Of a stretch of 64,000 nucleotides of DNA, positions 9,400 through 16,613 are shown one piece after another. Origin of the DNA: Paenibacillus xylanexedens. Its GTDB lineage: Bacteria > Bacillota > Bacilli > Paenibacillales > Paenibacillaceae. The translations under genes and the position numbers were made by a program. The stretch is from the NCBI RefSeq assembly GCF_007676705.1, contig NZ_VEBF01000007.1:1-64000 (forward strand). Reading direction: 5' to 3'. Under the pieces are notes generated by a model. The model worked only from the letters and a program-made list of their open reading frames with translations, was not told where the DNA came from and did not search any database. Within the stretch, counting starts at the first letter, position 1, and each line of letters starts with the position of its first letter.

Positions 9400-10857
9400 C
9401 TACAGCTGCGGACGCTGCTTGTGGAATTCTGTATTTTGTTCAAACGCATGCGCTACACGCAATACGGTCGTTTCATCAAATGCTTTACCGATAATCTGCA
9501 GGCCTACTGGCAATCCTTCCGAGAATCCACATGGAATACTAACAGCAGGTACACCAGCCAGGTTGACCGGAATCGTCAAAATATCGTTCAGATACATCGT
9601 AAGTGGATCATCCACCTGTGACCCCAGTTTGAACGCCGTTGTTGGCGCAGTTGGTCCGATAATGACATCATATTTGGCAAATACATTGTCGAAATCCTGT
9701 TTGATCAATGTACGAACTTTCTGTGCTTTCAGATAATAGGCATCATAGTAACCCGAGCTGAGTGCATACGTTCCAAGCATTATGCGTCGTTTCACTTCAG
9801 GACCAAAGCCTTGACTGCGGGATTGATGATACAGATCCAACAAGTTGTCCGGATTGTCTGCACGCACGCCATAACGTACACCATCAAATCGAGCCAGGTT
9901 CGAAGAAGCTTCCGAAGAAGCAAGCAGGTAATACGTAGCTACCGCATATTCGGTATGCGGAAGGGATACTTCTTCCCATGTTGCCCCGAGTCCTTCGAGA
10001 ACTTTCAATGCAGACAGAACTGTCTCTTTCACTTGTGGATCGACGCCTTCACCGATATATTCTTTCGGAACGGCAATACGAAGTCCTTTGACATCACCTG
10101 TCAGTCCGCTCAAATAATCGGGAATCTCCACTTTTGCAGATGTCGAATCTTTGCCATCATAACCAGCAATGGCTTGCAATACATAGGCAGAATCTTCAAC
10201 ATTTTTCGTCAAAGGTCCAATCTGATCCAGGGATGAAGCAAATGCCACAAGACCAAAGCGGGAAATAAGTCCATAGGTCGGCTTCAATCCAACAACACCG
10301 CAATACGAAGCAGGCTGTCTGATGGAGCCACCTGTGTCTGATCCGAGTGTAAAGTATGCTTCTCCCGCAGCCACAGCTGCTGCAGAACCACCACTGGAGC
10401 CTCCTGGAACACGATCAAGTGCCCATGGATTACGTACAGGGGAGAAACTTGAATTCTCATTGGAGCCGCCCATGGCGAATTCGTCCATGTTGAGTTTACC
10501 AATAGTTACGGTATCCGCAGCTTTCAATTTCTCGACAACTGTCGCATCATACACCGGGTCGAAATTACGAAGAAACTGGCTACCACACGTCGTGCGCAGT
10601 CCGTTTGTAACGATGTTATCCTTAATGCCTACAGGCAGGCCGAAAAGCAAACCTTTCTCCTCGCCGCTAACCAGACGGTCATCCAGTTGACGTGCACGAG
10701 CGCGTGCTTGTTCTTCATCCAGTGCCAAATATGCCTTAACTTTATCATCATGCGCGCCAATGTTCTGATACGCCTGATCCACCAGATCGCTGACCGACAG
10801 CTCTTTGGCATGCAGCTTGTTATGTAACTCAGGCAACGATTGTTCAAATAAACTCAC
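9400..10857 (-). CDS. gatA: Asp-tRNA(Asn)/Glu-tRNA(Gln) amidotransferase subunit A
   Basis: A 485-residue amidase-signature enzyme that releases ammonia from glutamine for GatB. The Ser-cisSer-Lys triad region is complete: VGIKDN supplies the Lys near residue 79, [13 protein letters not shown] the cis-Ser near 154, and [12 protein letters not shown] the nucleophilic Ser near 178. The start codon is GTG with GGAGG 8-9 bases upstream. It lies 26 bases after gatB in map terms, in one operon with gatC. Confidence 0.98.
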   Translation of the reverse strand: MSLFEQSLPELHNKLHAKELSVSDLVDQAYQNIGAHDDKVKAYLALDEEQARARARQLDDRLVSGEEKGLLFGLPVGIKDNIVTNGLRTTCGSQFLRNFDPVYDATVVEKLKAADTVTIGKLNMDEFAMGGSNENSSFSPVRNPWALDRVPGGSSGGSAAAVAAGEAYFTLGSDTGGSIRQPASYCGVVGLKPTYGLISRFGLVAFASSLDQIGPLTKNVEDSAYVLQAIAGYDGKDSTSAKVEIPDYLSGLTGDVKGLRIAVPKEYIGEGVDPQVKETVLSALKVLEGLGATWEEVSLPHTEYAVATYYLLASSEASSNLARFDGVRYGVRADNPDNLLDLYHQSRSQGFGPEVKRRIMLGTYALSSGYYDAYYLKAQKVRTLIKQDFDNVFAKYDVIIGPTAPTTAFKLGSQVDDPLTMYLNDILTIPVNLAGVPAVSIPCGFSEGLPVGLQIIGKAFDETTVLRVAHAFEQNTEFHKQRPQL

Positions 10858-10884
10858 TGTTTTTGTCCTCCTTCCGGTTATCCG

Positions 10885-11172
10885 TTATTCCATTACAGCA
10901 GGCACTTTAAACTGCCCGTCTTCTTCTTCCGGTGCATTGCGCATCACCTGTTCAATCGACAGGCTTTCTTTGGTCTCATCATCACGCATAACATTGCTTA
11001 CGTGCAGAACGTGAGTGGTGGGTTCGATGTCTTCTGTATCCAGCTCATTCAGCTTTTCTGCATATTTTAAAATCGCGTTCAGCTGACCTGTCAGGGTCTG
11101 TTCTTCTTCAGCAGTCAAGTTGAGCCGGGCCAGCTTGGCCACATGCTGAACGTCATTATTCGAAATACTCAT
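10885..11172 (-). CDS. gatC: Asp-tRNA(Asn)/Glu-tRNA(Gln) amidotransferase subunit C
   Basis: A 95-residue protein, the usual size of GatC, which wraps around the GatA-GatB interface and stabilises the complex. The family pattern VQHVAKLARLNLTAEEE, then LDTEDIEPTTHVLHVSNVMRDD, is present. AAGGAGGC lies 8 bases upstream of the ATG. It is the first gene of the operon and is followed by gatA after 27 bases. Confidence 0.97.
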   Translation of the reverse strand: MSISNNDVQHVAKLARLNLTAEEEQTLTGQLNAILKYAEKLNELDTEDIEPTTHVLHVSNVMRDDETKESLSIEQVMRNAPEEEDGQFKVPAVME

Positions 11173-11264
11173 TAGCGGATGCCTCCTTCATTCGTTCTGA
11201 TTCCCGAAACGACCTGAAACGAATCGCTCGTTTAACGGGCTAAAGTCTCAAGATAACTTTTTTC

Positions 11265-11293
11265 ATTATAGGTGAGATAGTTCGACAATTCAA
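11265..11293 (-). promoter_or_regulatory. Promoter of the gatCAB operon
   Basis: On the minus strand TTGAAT (11288-11293) and a consensus TATAAT (11265-11270) are separated by 17 bases, about 95 bases upstream of gatC. Confidence 0.7.
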
Positions 11294-11344
11294 TGCAAAT
11301 GACCTGACAGGCTTCCGGGAAGCTGAAATCAAACTTATAAAATA

Positions 11345-11372
11345 AAAAAGAGCCGGCATCAGCCGACTCTTA
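11345..11372 (-). terminator. Terminator after the 127-residue gene
   Basis: On the minus strand AGAGTCGGCT, a three-base loop and GCCGGCTCT lead into six T residues, immediately past the stop codon at 11378. Confidence 0.9.
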
Positions 11373-11377
11373 AAATT

Positions 11378-11761
11378 CTAAATCCATGCACGCAGATTAA
11401 CCTGCTTTATAAAATCCGCCTGTGACATAACATCGTTCGCGGTTTCCTCTTCCTCTTCCACAGCTTGAAAATCTCCGTTCATCAGATGATGAAACAGCTT
11501 CTCATTGTGTGTCGCAAGGGCGTAATCTATCAACGCTTCTCGCTCGACCCGCTCAGCTTCCTGCTTCAGCAGAACCTCTTCCAGATCGACGTCGCCGGAT
11601 GGAACAAAAAAGTTCCGGTTCACCTGCGGCACTCGAAGCACGTAATCGAACGCATTGTCCGGATTCCGGTCATAAGCGATGATGAAACCATATTCCCCCA
11701 CAGGAAGATTCTGCTCAAACGCATCCGCGACGATGACAACCTTCTCTCCTAATCGCAGCAT
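11378..11761 (-). CDS. Conserved-looking small acidic protein, function unknown
   Basis: A 127-residue soluble acidic protein. The first half is beta-rich (GEKVVIVADAFEQNLPVGEYGFIIAYDRN) and resembles a small barrel or SH3-like domain; the second half is helical and very acidic (EEEEET near residue 103). I do not recognise the family. It has its own terminator and lies upstream of the gat promoter on the same strand. Good coding character and a clean AGGAGG-like site before the ATG support it as a real gene. Confidence 0.7.
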   Translation of the reverse strand: MLRLGEKVVIVADAFEQNLPVGEYGFIIAYDRNPDNAFDYVLRVPQVNRNFFVPSGDVDLEEVLLKQEAERVEREALIDYALATHNEKLFHHLMNGDFQAVEEEEETANDVMSQADFIKQVNLRAWI

Positions 11762-11886
11762 CGTCTAACCTCCTGGTAGTCTATCATTAATATTTATCTG
11801 TATAGTCTACTAGAAAAGAATAACGATGTCTAGGAATACTAGAATTAAACAACATATTTGTGCAAAATCTTTTTTCTCTGCATTAG

Positions 11887-11970
11887 TACGTGTTTAAAAA
11901 GAACGGTATTCGGTACCGAGAAGATGGGATGAAGTTAGAAATGGAGTAGCGGACTTTTTTAAACAACCTC
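11887..11970. repeat. Short inverted-repeat element, copy 1
   Basis: The left arm TACGTGTTTAAAAAG and right arm CTTTTTTAAACAACC bracket about 50 bases. A shorter version with the same arms lies at 38026-38060. Both copies are intergenic, which suggests a dispersed non-coding repeat. Confidence 0.5.
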
Positions 11971-11981
11971 TATTAAAACAA

Positions 11982-12215
11982 TCATATTTTCTTGTTTTGT
12001 GTGCCTGGCTTGCGTTGTGATCGAATCACGACGAACCAGTATATGATGAGCGGCGTGGGAAATCCGGTGATCCCCCATAATCCCCATAACCAGGGGAAAC
12101 GTCCACGTTTGCGTGCGTCCTGAAAGATCCATGTGCCCTGAACCAGAAGAAAAATGCCAAGCAATGTAAGCCACAGTGGAGAAACCTCATCCAATGAATA
12201 ATGCATTTTATTCAT
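11982..12215 (-). CDS. YxlD/YxlE-like membrane component of the sigma-Y system
   Basis: A 77-residue protein with two hydrophobic helices (about 14-30 and 45-63) and the motif QGTWIFQDARKRGRFPWLWGLWG between them, typical of the phospholipase-D-nuclease-N-like small membrane proteins encoded in the B. subtilis sigY operon (YxlD, YxlE), where YxlD and YxlE help hold sigma-Y inactive. Here only one such gene is present. It overlaps the end of the YxlC-like gene by 8 bases, so the two are translationally coupled. A shifted-frame reading (11959-12174) is a shadow. Confidence 0.75.
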   Translation of the reverse strand: MNKMHYSLDEVSPLWLTLLGIFLLVQGTWIFQDARKRGRFPWLWGLWGITGFPTPLIIYWFVVIRSQRKPGTQNKKI

Positions 12216-12543
12216 GACGAACCTCCTTCCGGCGCCGTCCTGCCCAGATCACAGCCAAAATCACCGCAACAGCTGTACCAAGAGCCTGGATTCCCAAATA
12301 TAGAGCTGGAGCAGATACAAAAAATAATGCCCCGAACGTAATGACAAGCAATCCAACCAACCAGAAACATATCATCTCGATCCAATTGGCTCGACGTCTA
12401 ATCTGTTTCCGTTCCCTCACTTGGGCTTCAAGTGAACCCAAGGAAGGAATACTTGTCGGCTCAAATGCATCATCCAGCACTTTCATGTGTTGCTGCAATC
12501 GTTCTACAACTTCTTGTTCTTGTGCATCATCTGATCTGCCCAT
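12208..12543 (-). CDS. yxlC: YxlC-like anti-sigma-Y protein
   Basis: A 111-residue protein with a hydrophilic N-terminal half (about 1-50) and two closely spaced membrane helices (about 55-75 and 82-102), followed by a basic RRRKE tail. Size, topology and position directly after the sigma factor fit YxlC of the B. subtilis sigY operon. The role as negative regulator of sigma-Y is inferred from that comparison. It begins 3 bases after the sigma factor stop. Confidence 0.65.
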   Translation of the reverse strand: MGRSDDAQEQEVVERLQQHMKVLDDAFEPTSIPSLGSLEAQVRERKQIRRRANWIEMICFWLVGLLVITFGALFFVSAPALYLGIQALGTAVAVILAVIWAGRRRKEVRHE

Positions 12544-12545
12544 CC

Positions 12546-13076
12546 TTATTCCAGCTCCTTTCTTAACTGACGGAGACCATAAGCTGTGCGTGACTTCACC
12601 GTTCCGGCAGGAATAGCCAACATTTCCCCGATCTCGTCATACCCGTATCCATAATAATGCTTCAGTAGCACTGCAACACGATGTTCGGGTGTCAGTCTTG
12701 TCATCGCATCCATGACATCTGTCCATTCTTCATTCCGAGTCTCAAGCTGCCAGCGGAATCGACGTACAGCCTGATCCCGGATGAGAGCAAGCCAGTTCTG
12801 TTCTCTCTTCTTACGTCTTGTCTTATCGATATAGATGCGGGTCGCAATGGTGATCATCCATGATGAAAAGGCAGACGTGCCATCATATCGATGGATATTT
12901 TCCATACAACGAATCATCGTATCCTGCACCGTCTCTTCTGCGAGGTTAGCGTCCATTGTCACTTTGACAAGATACTTATACACAAAAGTGTAGTGACGTT
13001 GCAACAACGCTGCGAGTGCGCTATCGTCCCCCGATACTGCTCTGCGTACCTCTTCAAGCTCAGCTGTCTTTATCAT
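12546..13076 (-). CDS. sigY: ECF sigma factor SigY
   Basis: A 176-residue group 4 sigma factor. Region 2 is seen as EETVQDTMIRCMENIHRYDGTSAFSSW (about 47-75) and region 4 as YGYDEIGEMLAIPAGTVKSRTAYGLRQLRKEL near the C-terminus. Sequence pattern and the downstream YxlC- and YxlD/E-like genes point to sigma-Y. I start at the ATG of MIKTAELEE, because the longer reading runs back through the promoter; GCAGGTGA lies 6 bases upstream. The promoter resembles the B. subtilis autoregulatory sigma-Y promoter, so positive autoregulation is likely. Confidence 0.88.
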   Translation of the reverse strand: MIKTAELEEVRRAVSGDDSALAALLQRHYTFVYKYLVKVTMDANLAEETVQDTMIRCMENIHRYDGTSAFSSWMITIATRIYIDKTRRKKREQNWLALIRDQAVRRFRWQLETRNEEWTDVMDAMTRLTPEHRVAVLLKHYYGYGYDEIGEMLAIPAGTVKSRTAYGLRQLRKELE

Positions 13077-13111
13077 GAAAATCACCTGCTTCCCGTTCAA
13101 TCTGGAGTTAA

Positions 13112-13137
13112 TACGACAGTCTCTGCAGAAACGTTCA
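13112..13137 (-). promoter_or_regulatory. Sigma-Y-type autoregulatory promoter
   Basis: On the minus strand TGAACG (13132-13137) and CGTA (13112-13115) are separated by 16 bases. This fits the published B. subtilis sigma-Y promoter pattern (TGAACGC, 16 bases, CGTC) and lies 36 bases upstream of the sigY ATG. Confidence 0.7.
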
Positions 13138-13178
13138 ATGGAATCAAAAAAAATTAAACCCGACAATTTCCCGGGCAA

Positions 13179-13424
13179 TCAGACTTGATTCCGGTAATCT
13201 TGCAGTTTGTCGAACCACGGTTGGTTGCAGGCTCCGTTTCTTAGTACACGGCTTGTCCATATATTCTGCTGAGGCTTGATCACTTCATTGGTCACGCTAG
13301 GATTATGTATTAAAGCTCGGTTAGTACCTGTTTCTCTTTTTCCACTATCCAACATGCGACGGTTTTCTTCAATAATCGGATACTCGACACGCTGTCCCAA
13401 CGGAATGACTCTTGTTTTCTCCAC
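13179..13424 (-). CDS. Hypothetical 81-residue protein
   Basis: An open reading frame of 81 codons with a GTG start, on the sigY strand and directly upstream of the sigY promoter. The product is hydrophilic, with no membrane segment or motif that I recognise. The composition is not low-complexity. The ribosome binding site is weak (GGGGAAG, about 8 bases upstream). It could be a small lineage-specific gene or a chance frame between the repeat element and sigY. Confidence 0.4.
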   Translation of the reverse strand: MEKTRVIPLGQRVEYPIIEENRRMLDSGKRETGTNRALIHNPSVTNEVIKPQQNIWTSRVLRNGACNQPWFDKLQDYRNQV

Positions 13425-13449
13425 TCTGATCTTCCCCGCTCTCTTGATC

Positions 13450-13641
13450 TATATAAGTTGAACTAAAGATTATTTACACTGACACTACGATGACAGAATA
13501 ACCTTCCAATCGCTGTTATCCCCAGATTTTTTGATTCCCTTTTCTTAAAGGGAAAATCCGGTGATAAAGGCGAACGCTTCGCTTTTTAAGGTTTTTTCTG
13601 TCCTCTCCGTTATCCTGTAAATGATTAGTTCAACTTATATA
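13450..13641. repeat. MITE-like palindromic repeat, copy 1
   Basis: A 192-base element bounded by perfect 17-base terminal inverted repeats (TATATAAGTTGAACTAA). Inside are further nested arms (GACAGAATAACC with GGTTTTTTCTGTC, and TTATCCCC with GGTGATAA around a hairpin). A second copy at 56313-56502 shares most of the sequence. It encodes no protein. The rest of the stretch 13642-13777 holds nothing I recognise. Confidence 0.75.
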
Positions 13642-13777
13642 CTATTTTCTTAAATTTATTATTTCTAAATCAATCTGTACTTGCTATTGGTCTCAAACTG
13701 GATTGTTATGAAGCGTGTCATGCATTTCTATGTAGGGTAAATCTGGCTGATTCTGCGATAAAAAAACGGCTGAAAAT

Positions 13778-13818
13778 AAAAAAAGAACGCAAACCGGGTA
13801 TAGACCACAGTCTGCGTG
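13778..13818 (-). terminator. Probable terminator after the MBL hydrolase gene
   Basis: On the minus strand ACGCAGAC and GTTTGCGT form a stem with one mismatch, followed by a T-run. It lies about 130 bases past the stop codon, so the 3' untranslated region would be long. Confidence 0.5.
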
Positions 13819-13945
13819 CTTCGCGAGGTTGGGTGTTTCTTGGTAATGCTTCAGTTAGATGATGCCTTAACGCTTGTAACAACTAATTGCTATTCTAATG
13901 AAAAAGTTGTCACTTGTCCAGACTTTCTTCACATATCCTGTCGGA

Positions 13946-14578
13946 TTATCTTGCGGACACGTAAGGATTGTTCTGTTTCTCATAACCAATGGTCGTTTTG
14001 GGTCCATGACCTGGATACACTTTCACTTCATCTGCAAAGGTGTAAAGCTTGTTCTGGATCGAATCGATCAGATCCCGTTCACGCCCTCCGGTCAGGTCCG
14101 TTCTGCCCACACCCATGCGGAACAGCACATCACCGGCAAACAGGTCATTACCACAAAGCAGACTTACACTTCCTGGTGAGTGTCCAGGTGTATGGAACAC
14201 TTTAAACGTATGACCAATCAGATTCAGCTTCTGTCCTTCGTCCATGGCATATTCGGCAGGCTCTGTCGAAAGCGGCGGTGTCGCCTGCGGCCAATTCAAA
14301 GATCCATTTAATTTTGGGGTTGTGAGCCAGTCACTCTCCAAATCATGAAGATACACAGGACATCCCTTCAATTGACGGATCTCATCTACCCCACCCATAT
14401 GATCAAAGTGAGCATGAGTCAGGAGAATGGCTTCGATCTCCAAGTCTTGGATCGCCTTAAGCAGCGGCCCTGGATTCATGCCCGGATCGATAATGACTGC
14501 TTTACTCGGATCATCTCCTTGCAGGAGATACGCATTGGTTTGAAGCGGGCCTAGTGTAAACGTACGAATGTTAAGCAT
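13946..14578 (-). CDS. MBL-fold metallo-hydrolase (glyoxalase-II-like, YqgX type)
   Basis: A 210-residue metallo-beta-lactamase-fold enzyme. The metal site is complete: THAHFDHMGG (HxHxDH) near residue 54, a third His in HTPGHSPGS near 135, an Asp in LFAGDVLF near 154, and a C-terminal YPGHGPKT His. This is the pattern of YqgX and GloB-like hydrolases, which cleave thioesters such as S-lactoyl-bacillithiol; the substrate here is inferred. It starts 6 bases after the thioredoxin-like gene stops, so the two are translated from one message. Confidence 0.88.
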   Translation of the reverse strand: MLNIRTFTLGPLQTNAYLLQGDDPSKAVIIDPGMNPGPLLKAIQDLEIEAILLTHAHFDHMGGVDEIRQLKGCPVYLHDLESDWLTTPKLNGSLNWPQATPPLSTEPAEYAMDEGQKLNLIGHTFKVFHTPGHSPGSVSLLCGNDLFAGDVLFRMGVGRTDLTGGRERDLIDSIQNKLYTFADEVKVYPGHGPKTTIGYEKQNNPYVSAR

Positions 14579-14584
14579 ATCGAC

Positions 14585-15154
14585 TTAGTAACCCGAAATC
14601 AGTTCACGCAACTCACGGATAATGACTGCATGTGACTCCGTTCCTTCCCCATAACGTTTGCCTATCTCTTGACGCGCTACAGCTAAATTTTCTTGATAGT
14701 CTGCTGCTTCACGATCCGGATTAAGGCGTTTGAATTCAATCATAACTTCCTGTACATGCTGCGGACGAGGTCCCCACTGACCCAACACGTGGCCGCCTGT
14801 ATCGGCGAAAATAACGACTGGCACGGAGCGTCCACCCATCGTCAGGAACTCATCCATCACTTCCGGATGGTTCTCCATAATCAGAACTTCTGTTGGGATT
14901 CCTGAGATTTCAAGCGCCTGGAACACAACCGGAATATTACGTACAACATCCCCGCACCAGTCAGCAGCCAGAATTAACACACGCAGATCGTCGCGATGGT
15001 TCAGGCTCTCAAAGAACTCACGATCCTCTTCATTCGACCATGTAAAGCTATCATAGTTGGCCTGAAATTCACTCTGGTTCTTGGTCATACTCTCGATGAA
15101 ATCCTTCGGTGGCAGACCTTTACCGAATTTGTGAGACAAGTTGGGTTTACCCAT
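14585..15154 (-). CDS. Thioredoxin-family protein
   Basis: A 189-residue cytoplasmic protein with a thioredoxin fold. The redox region reads LAADWCGDVVRN near residue 68, with only one cysteine in the usual CxxC place (WCGD rather than WCGPC). It therefore cannot form the normal disulfide by itself and may act as a monothiol or bind a partner. The cis-Pro segment GGRSVPVVIF is intact. AAGGAAGTG is the ribosome binding site. It lies between dedA-like and MBL-hydrolase genes in one operon. Confidence 0.82.
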   Translation of the reverse strand: MGKPNLSHKFGKGLPPKDFIESMTKNQSEFQANYDSFTWSNEEDREFFESLNHRDDLRVLILAADWCGDVVRNIPVVFQALEISGIPTEVLIMENHPEVMDEFLTMGGRSVPVVIFADTGGHVLGQWGPRPQHVQEVMIEFKRLNPDREAADYQENLAVARQEIGKRYGEGTESHAVIIRELRELISGY

Positions 15155-15156
15155 GA

Positions 15157-15771
15157 CTAGACACTTCCTTTCTTTTTACGAGCATTCATCCATTTAATAA
15201 GTACATAAACAATCATAAGGGCTAGAGCGACCAACAAAATAGGCATAACATATGGTGCTGCTTTCTCATCAATGTGCTTCCATTGATCTCCAAGAATCAT
15301 CCCTAAATATATAAACAATGCAGTCCAAGGTATAACAGCGAGTGTAGTAAGCAAGATGAATTTGCCTGCGTGCATTTTCGTGATGCCAGCCGGGATGGAG
15401 ATTGCATGTCGTACCACCGGGACAAAACGAGCCGTGAAAATGACACCTGTACCATACTTGCGGAACCACTCTTCGGAATGGTCGATGTGTTTTTTCTGGA
15501 TGAGTATGTATTTACCGTAGCGTTCAAGTACAGGTCTACCGCCATAACGGCCAATCCAGTAAATAAATAATTGGGCAATCACACCGCCCACTGTTCCGAA
15601 AATCATAGCACCGAAAAAGTTGATATTACCTTGTGAAACGAGAAAACCTCCATACGCCAGCACAATTTCGCTCGGGATGACTTCCATCATTAATCCAAGC
15701 ATGATTCCAAAGTATCCGAGACTTTGAATCCAATCGAACAATTGGCCGACAAGGTTATGAATAAAGTCCAT
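15157..15771 (-). CDS. DedA-family membrane protein
   Basis: A 204-residue polytopic membrane protein of the DedA/VTT superfamily. Recognisable parts are the re-entrant motif EVIPSEIVLAYGGFL near residue 30, GTVGGVIAQLFIYWIGRYGG near 60, and the conserved FTARFVPVVRHAISIPAGITKM near 115. Members are thought to flip phospholipids or undecaprenyl phosphate. The gene is first in a three-gene operon with the thioredoxin-like and MBL genes; its stop is 2 bases before the next start. Confidence 0.92.
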   Translation of the reverse strand: MDFIHNLVGQLFDWIQSLGYFGIMLGLMMEVIPSEIVLAYGGFLVSQGNINFFGAMIFGTVGGVIAQLFIYWIGRYGGRPVLERYGKYILIQKKHIDHSEEWFRKYGTGVIFTARFVPVVRHAISIPAGITKMHAGKFILLTTLAVIPWTALFIYLGMILGDQWKHIDEKAAPYVMPILLVALALMIVYVLIKWMNARKKKGSV

Positions 15772-15931
15772 CTCAACCCTCTTTCTCCATCCTGATTGGC
15801 GGTGCCCCTCCGCACCATGGATGTTCGTCCCTATTTTATCACAGGGCTGTGGACGTTGCTACTTCACAAGCCTGGGATAGTGTCCCGTTTGCAGCGTTTC
15901 GCATATGGTATGGGGAGAGGAGCGTGAGAAG

Positions 15932-16279
15932 ATGTCACACAAGTCAATACCCGGTTCTCCACCGGTCAAACATACGCAATCTGGTCAAAATCTTCCTTCC
16001 GCCAGGGGAATTCGCCGGGCATGCAGCAAGGAACTGTACCGCACAGCCAAACGGCTGAAGGTGTACGTCTCCCCCGAACGAATGAAGCAGGCGGAAGAAT
16101 GTTATTACCGTAAGGTAATTGCCAACCTGCTCTGGATCGGGGAAAATCGCGACAACCGCAAAAAATTATGTGAGTGGTGGAACACGGATGTCAGTGCAGA
16201 GATTGCTGCGCTATGGGAAGTGGATGTTGAACCATTAAAAGATGCATTTCAGCATGCATTTGGCGGGTATCGACTGTAA
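15932..16279 (+). CDS. Hypothetical 115-residue protein
   Basis: A basic, soluble protein of 115 residues from the chosen ATG. I recognise no domain. The N-terminus (SHKSIPGSPPVKH) looks unstructured; the rest is helical with conserved-looking residues (CYYRKVIANLLWIGENRDNR, WWNTD). I start at the internal ATG because GGAGAGGAGCG lies 9 bases upstream, while the 9-residue longer form has no such site. It is the only plus-strand gene between dedA and the O-antigen-ligase-like gene. Confidence 0.65.
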   Translation: MSHKSIPGSPPVKHTQSGQNLPSARGIRRACSKELYRTAKRLKVYVSPERMKQAEECYYRKVIANLLWIGENRDNRKKLCEWWNTDVSAEIAALWEVDVEPLKDAFQHAFGGYRL

Positions 16280-16421
16280 ATATGTAGAAATGAAAAGCTT
16301 CGCTCTGAGGGCAATTCGGGGTCGTCCTCTGGCTTGCGGTTGAGCAGAGCGTGGAGCCGACCTCCGCAGTTGGCATGAACAAAAACAGCGAGTAATTTGT
16401 TATGCTCAAGCCCACGAGCGG

Positions 16422-16613
16422 TAACGAATCTGAGGCGTCTTATTCAAGGGTTTGAAGCACTGTTAGAGATCTAAGGAATCTGAGACACGCTAAATCGGAA
16501 TTTCCAGCCTTTTATCGCGTTTTTTCAGAGGATTTTGGGAAATAACGTGTCTGATGTTCCTTACAAGTTAAAAAGAGTAGCGGAAAGCCAAATAAGACGT
16601 CCTGTGTTCCTTA
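16422..16613. repeat. Nested inverted-repeat intergenic element
   Basis: The outer arms (TAACGAATCTGAGGCGTCTT at the left, matching the complement of AAGACGTCCTGTGTTCCTTA at the right) and inner arms (CTAAGGAATCTGAGACACG with CGTGTCTGATGTTCCTTA) are nested. The four arms are variants of one motif. The right arm contains the TAA stop of the flanking minus-strand gene. Bases 16280-16421 hold nothing else that I recognise. Confidence 0.65.

Noticed and set aside
13816-14205. 129-codon plus-strand frame
   Set aside because: Mostly antisense to the MBL hydrolase with its intact metal motifs.
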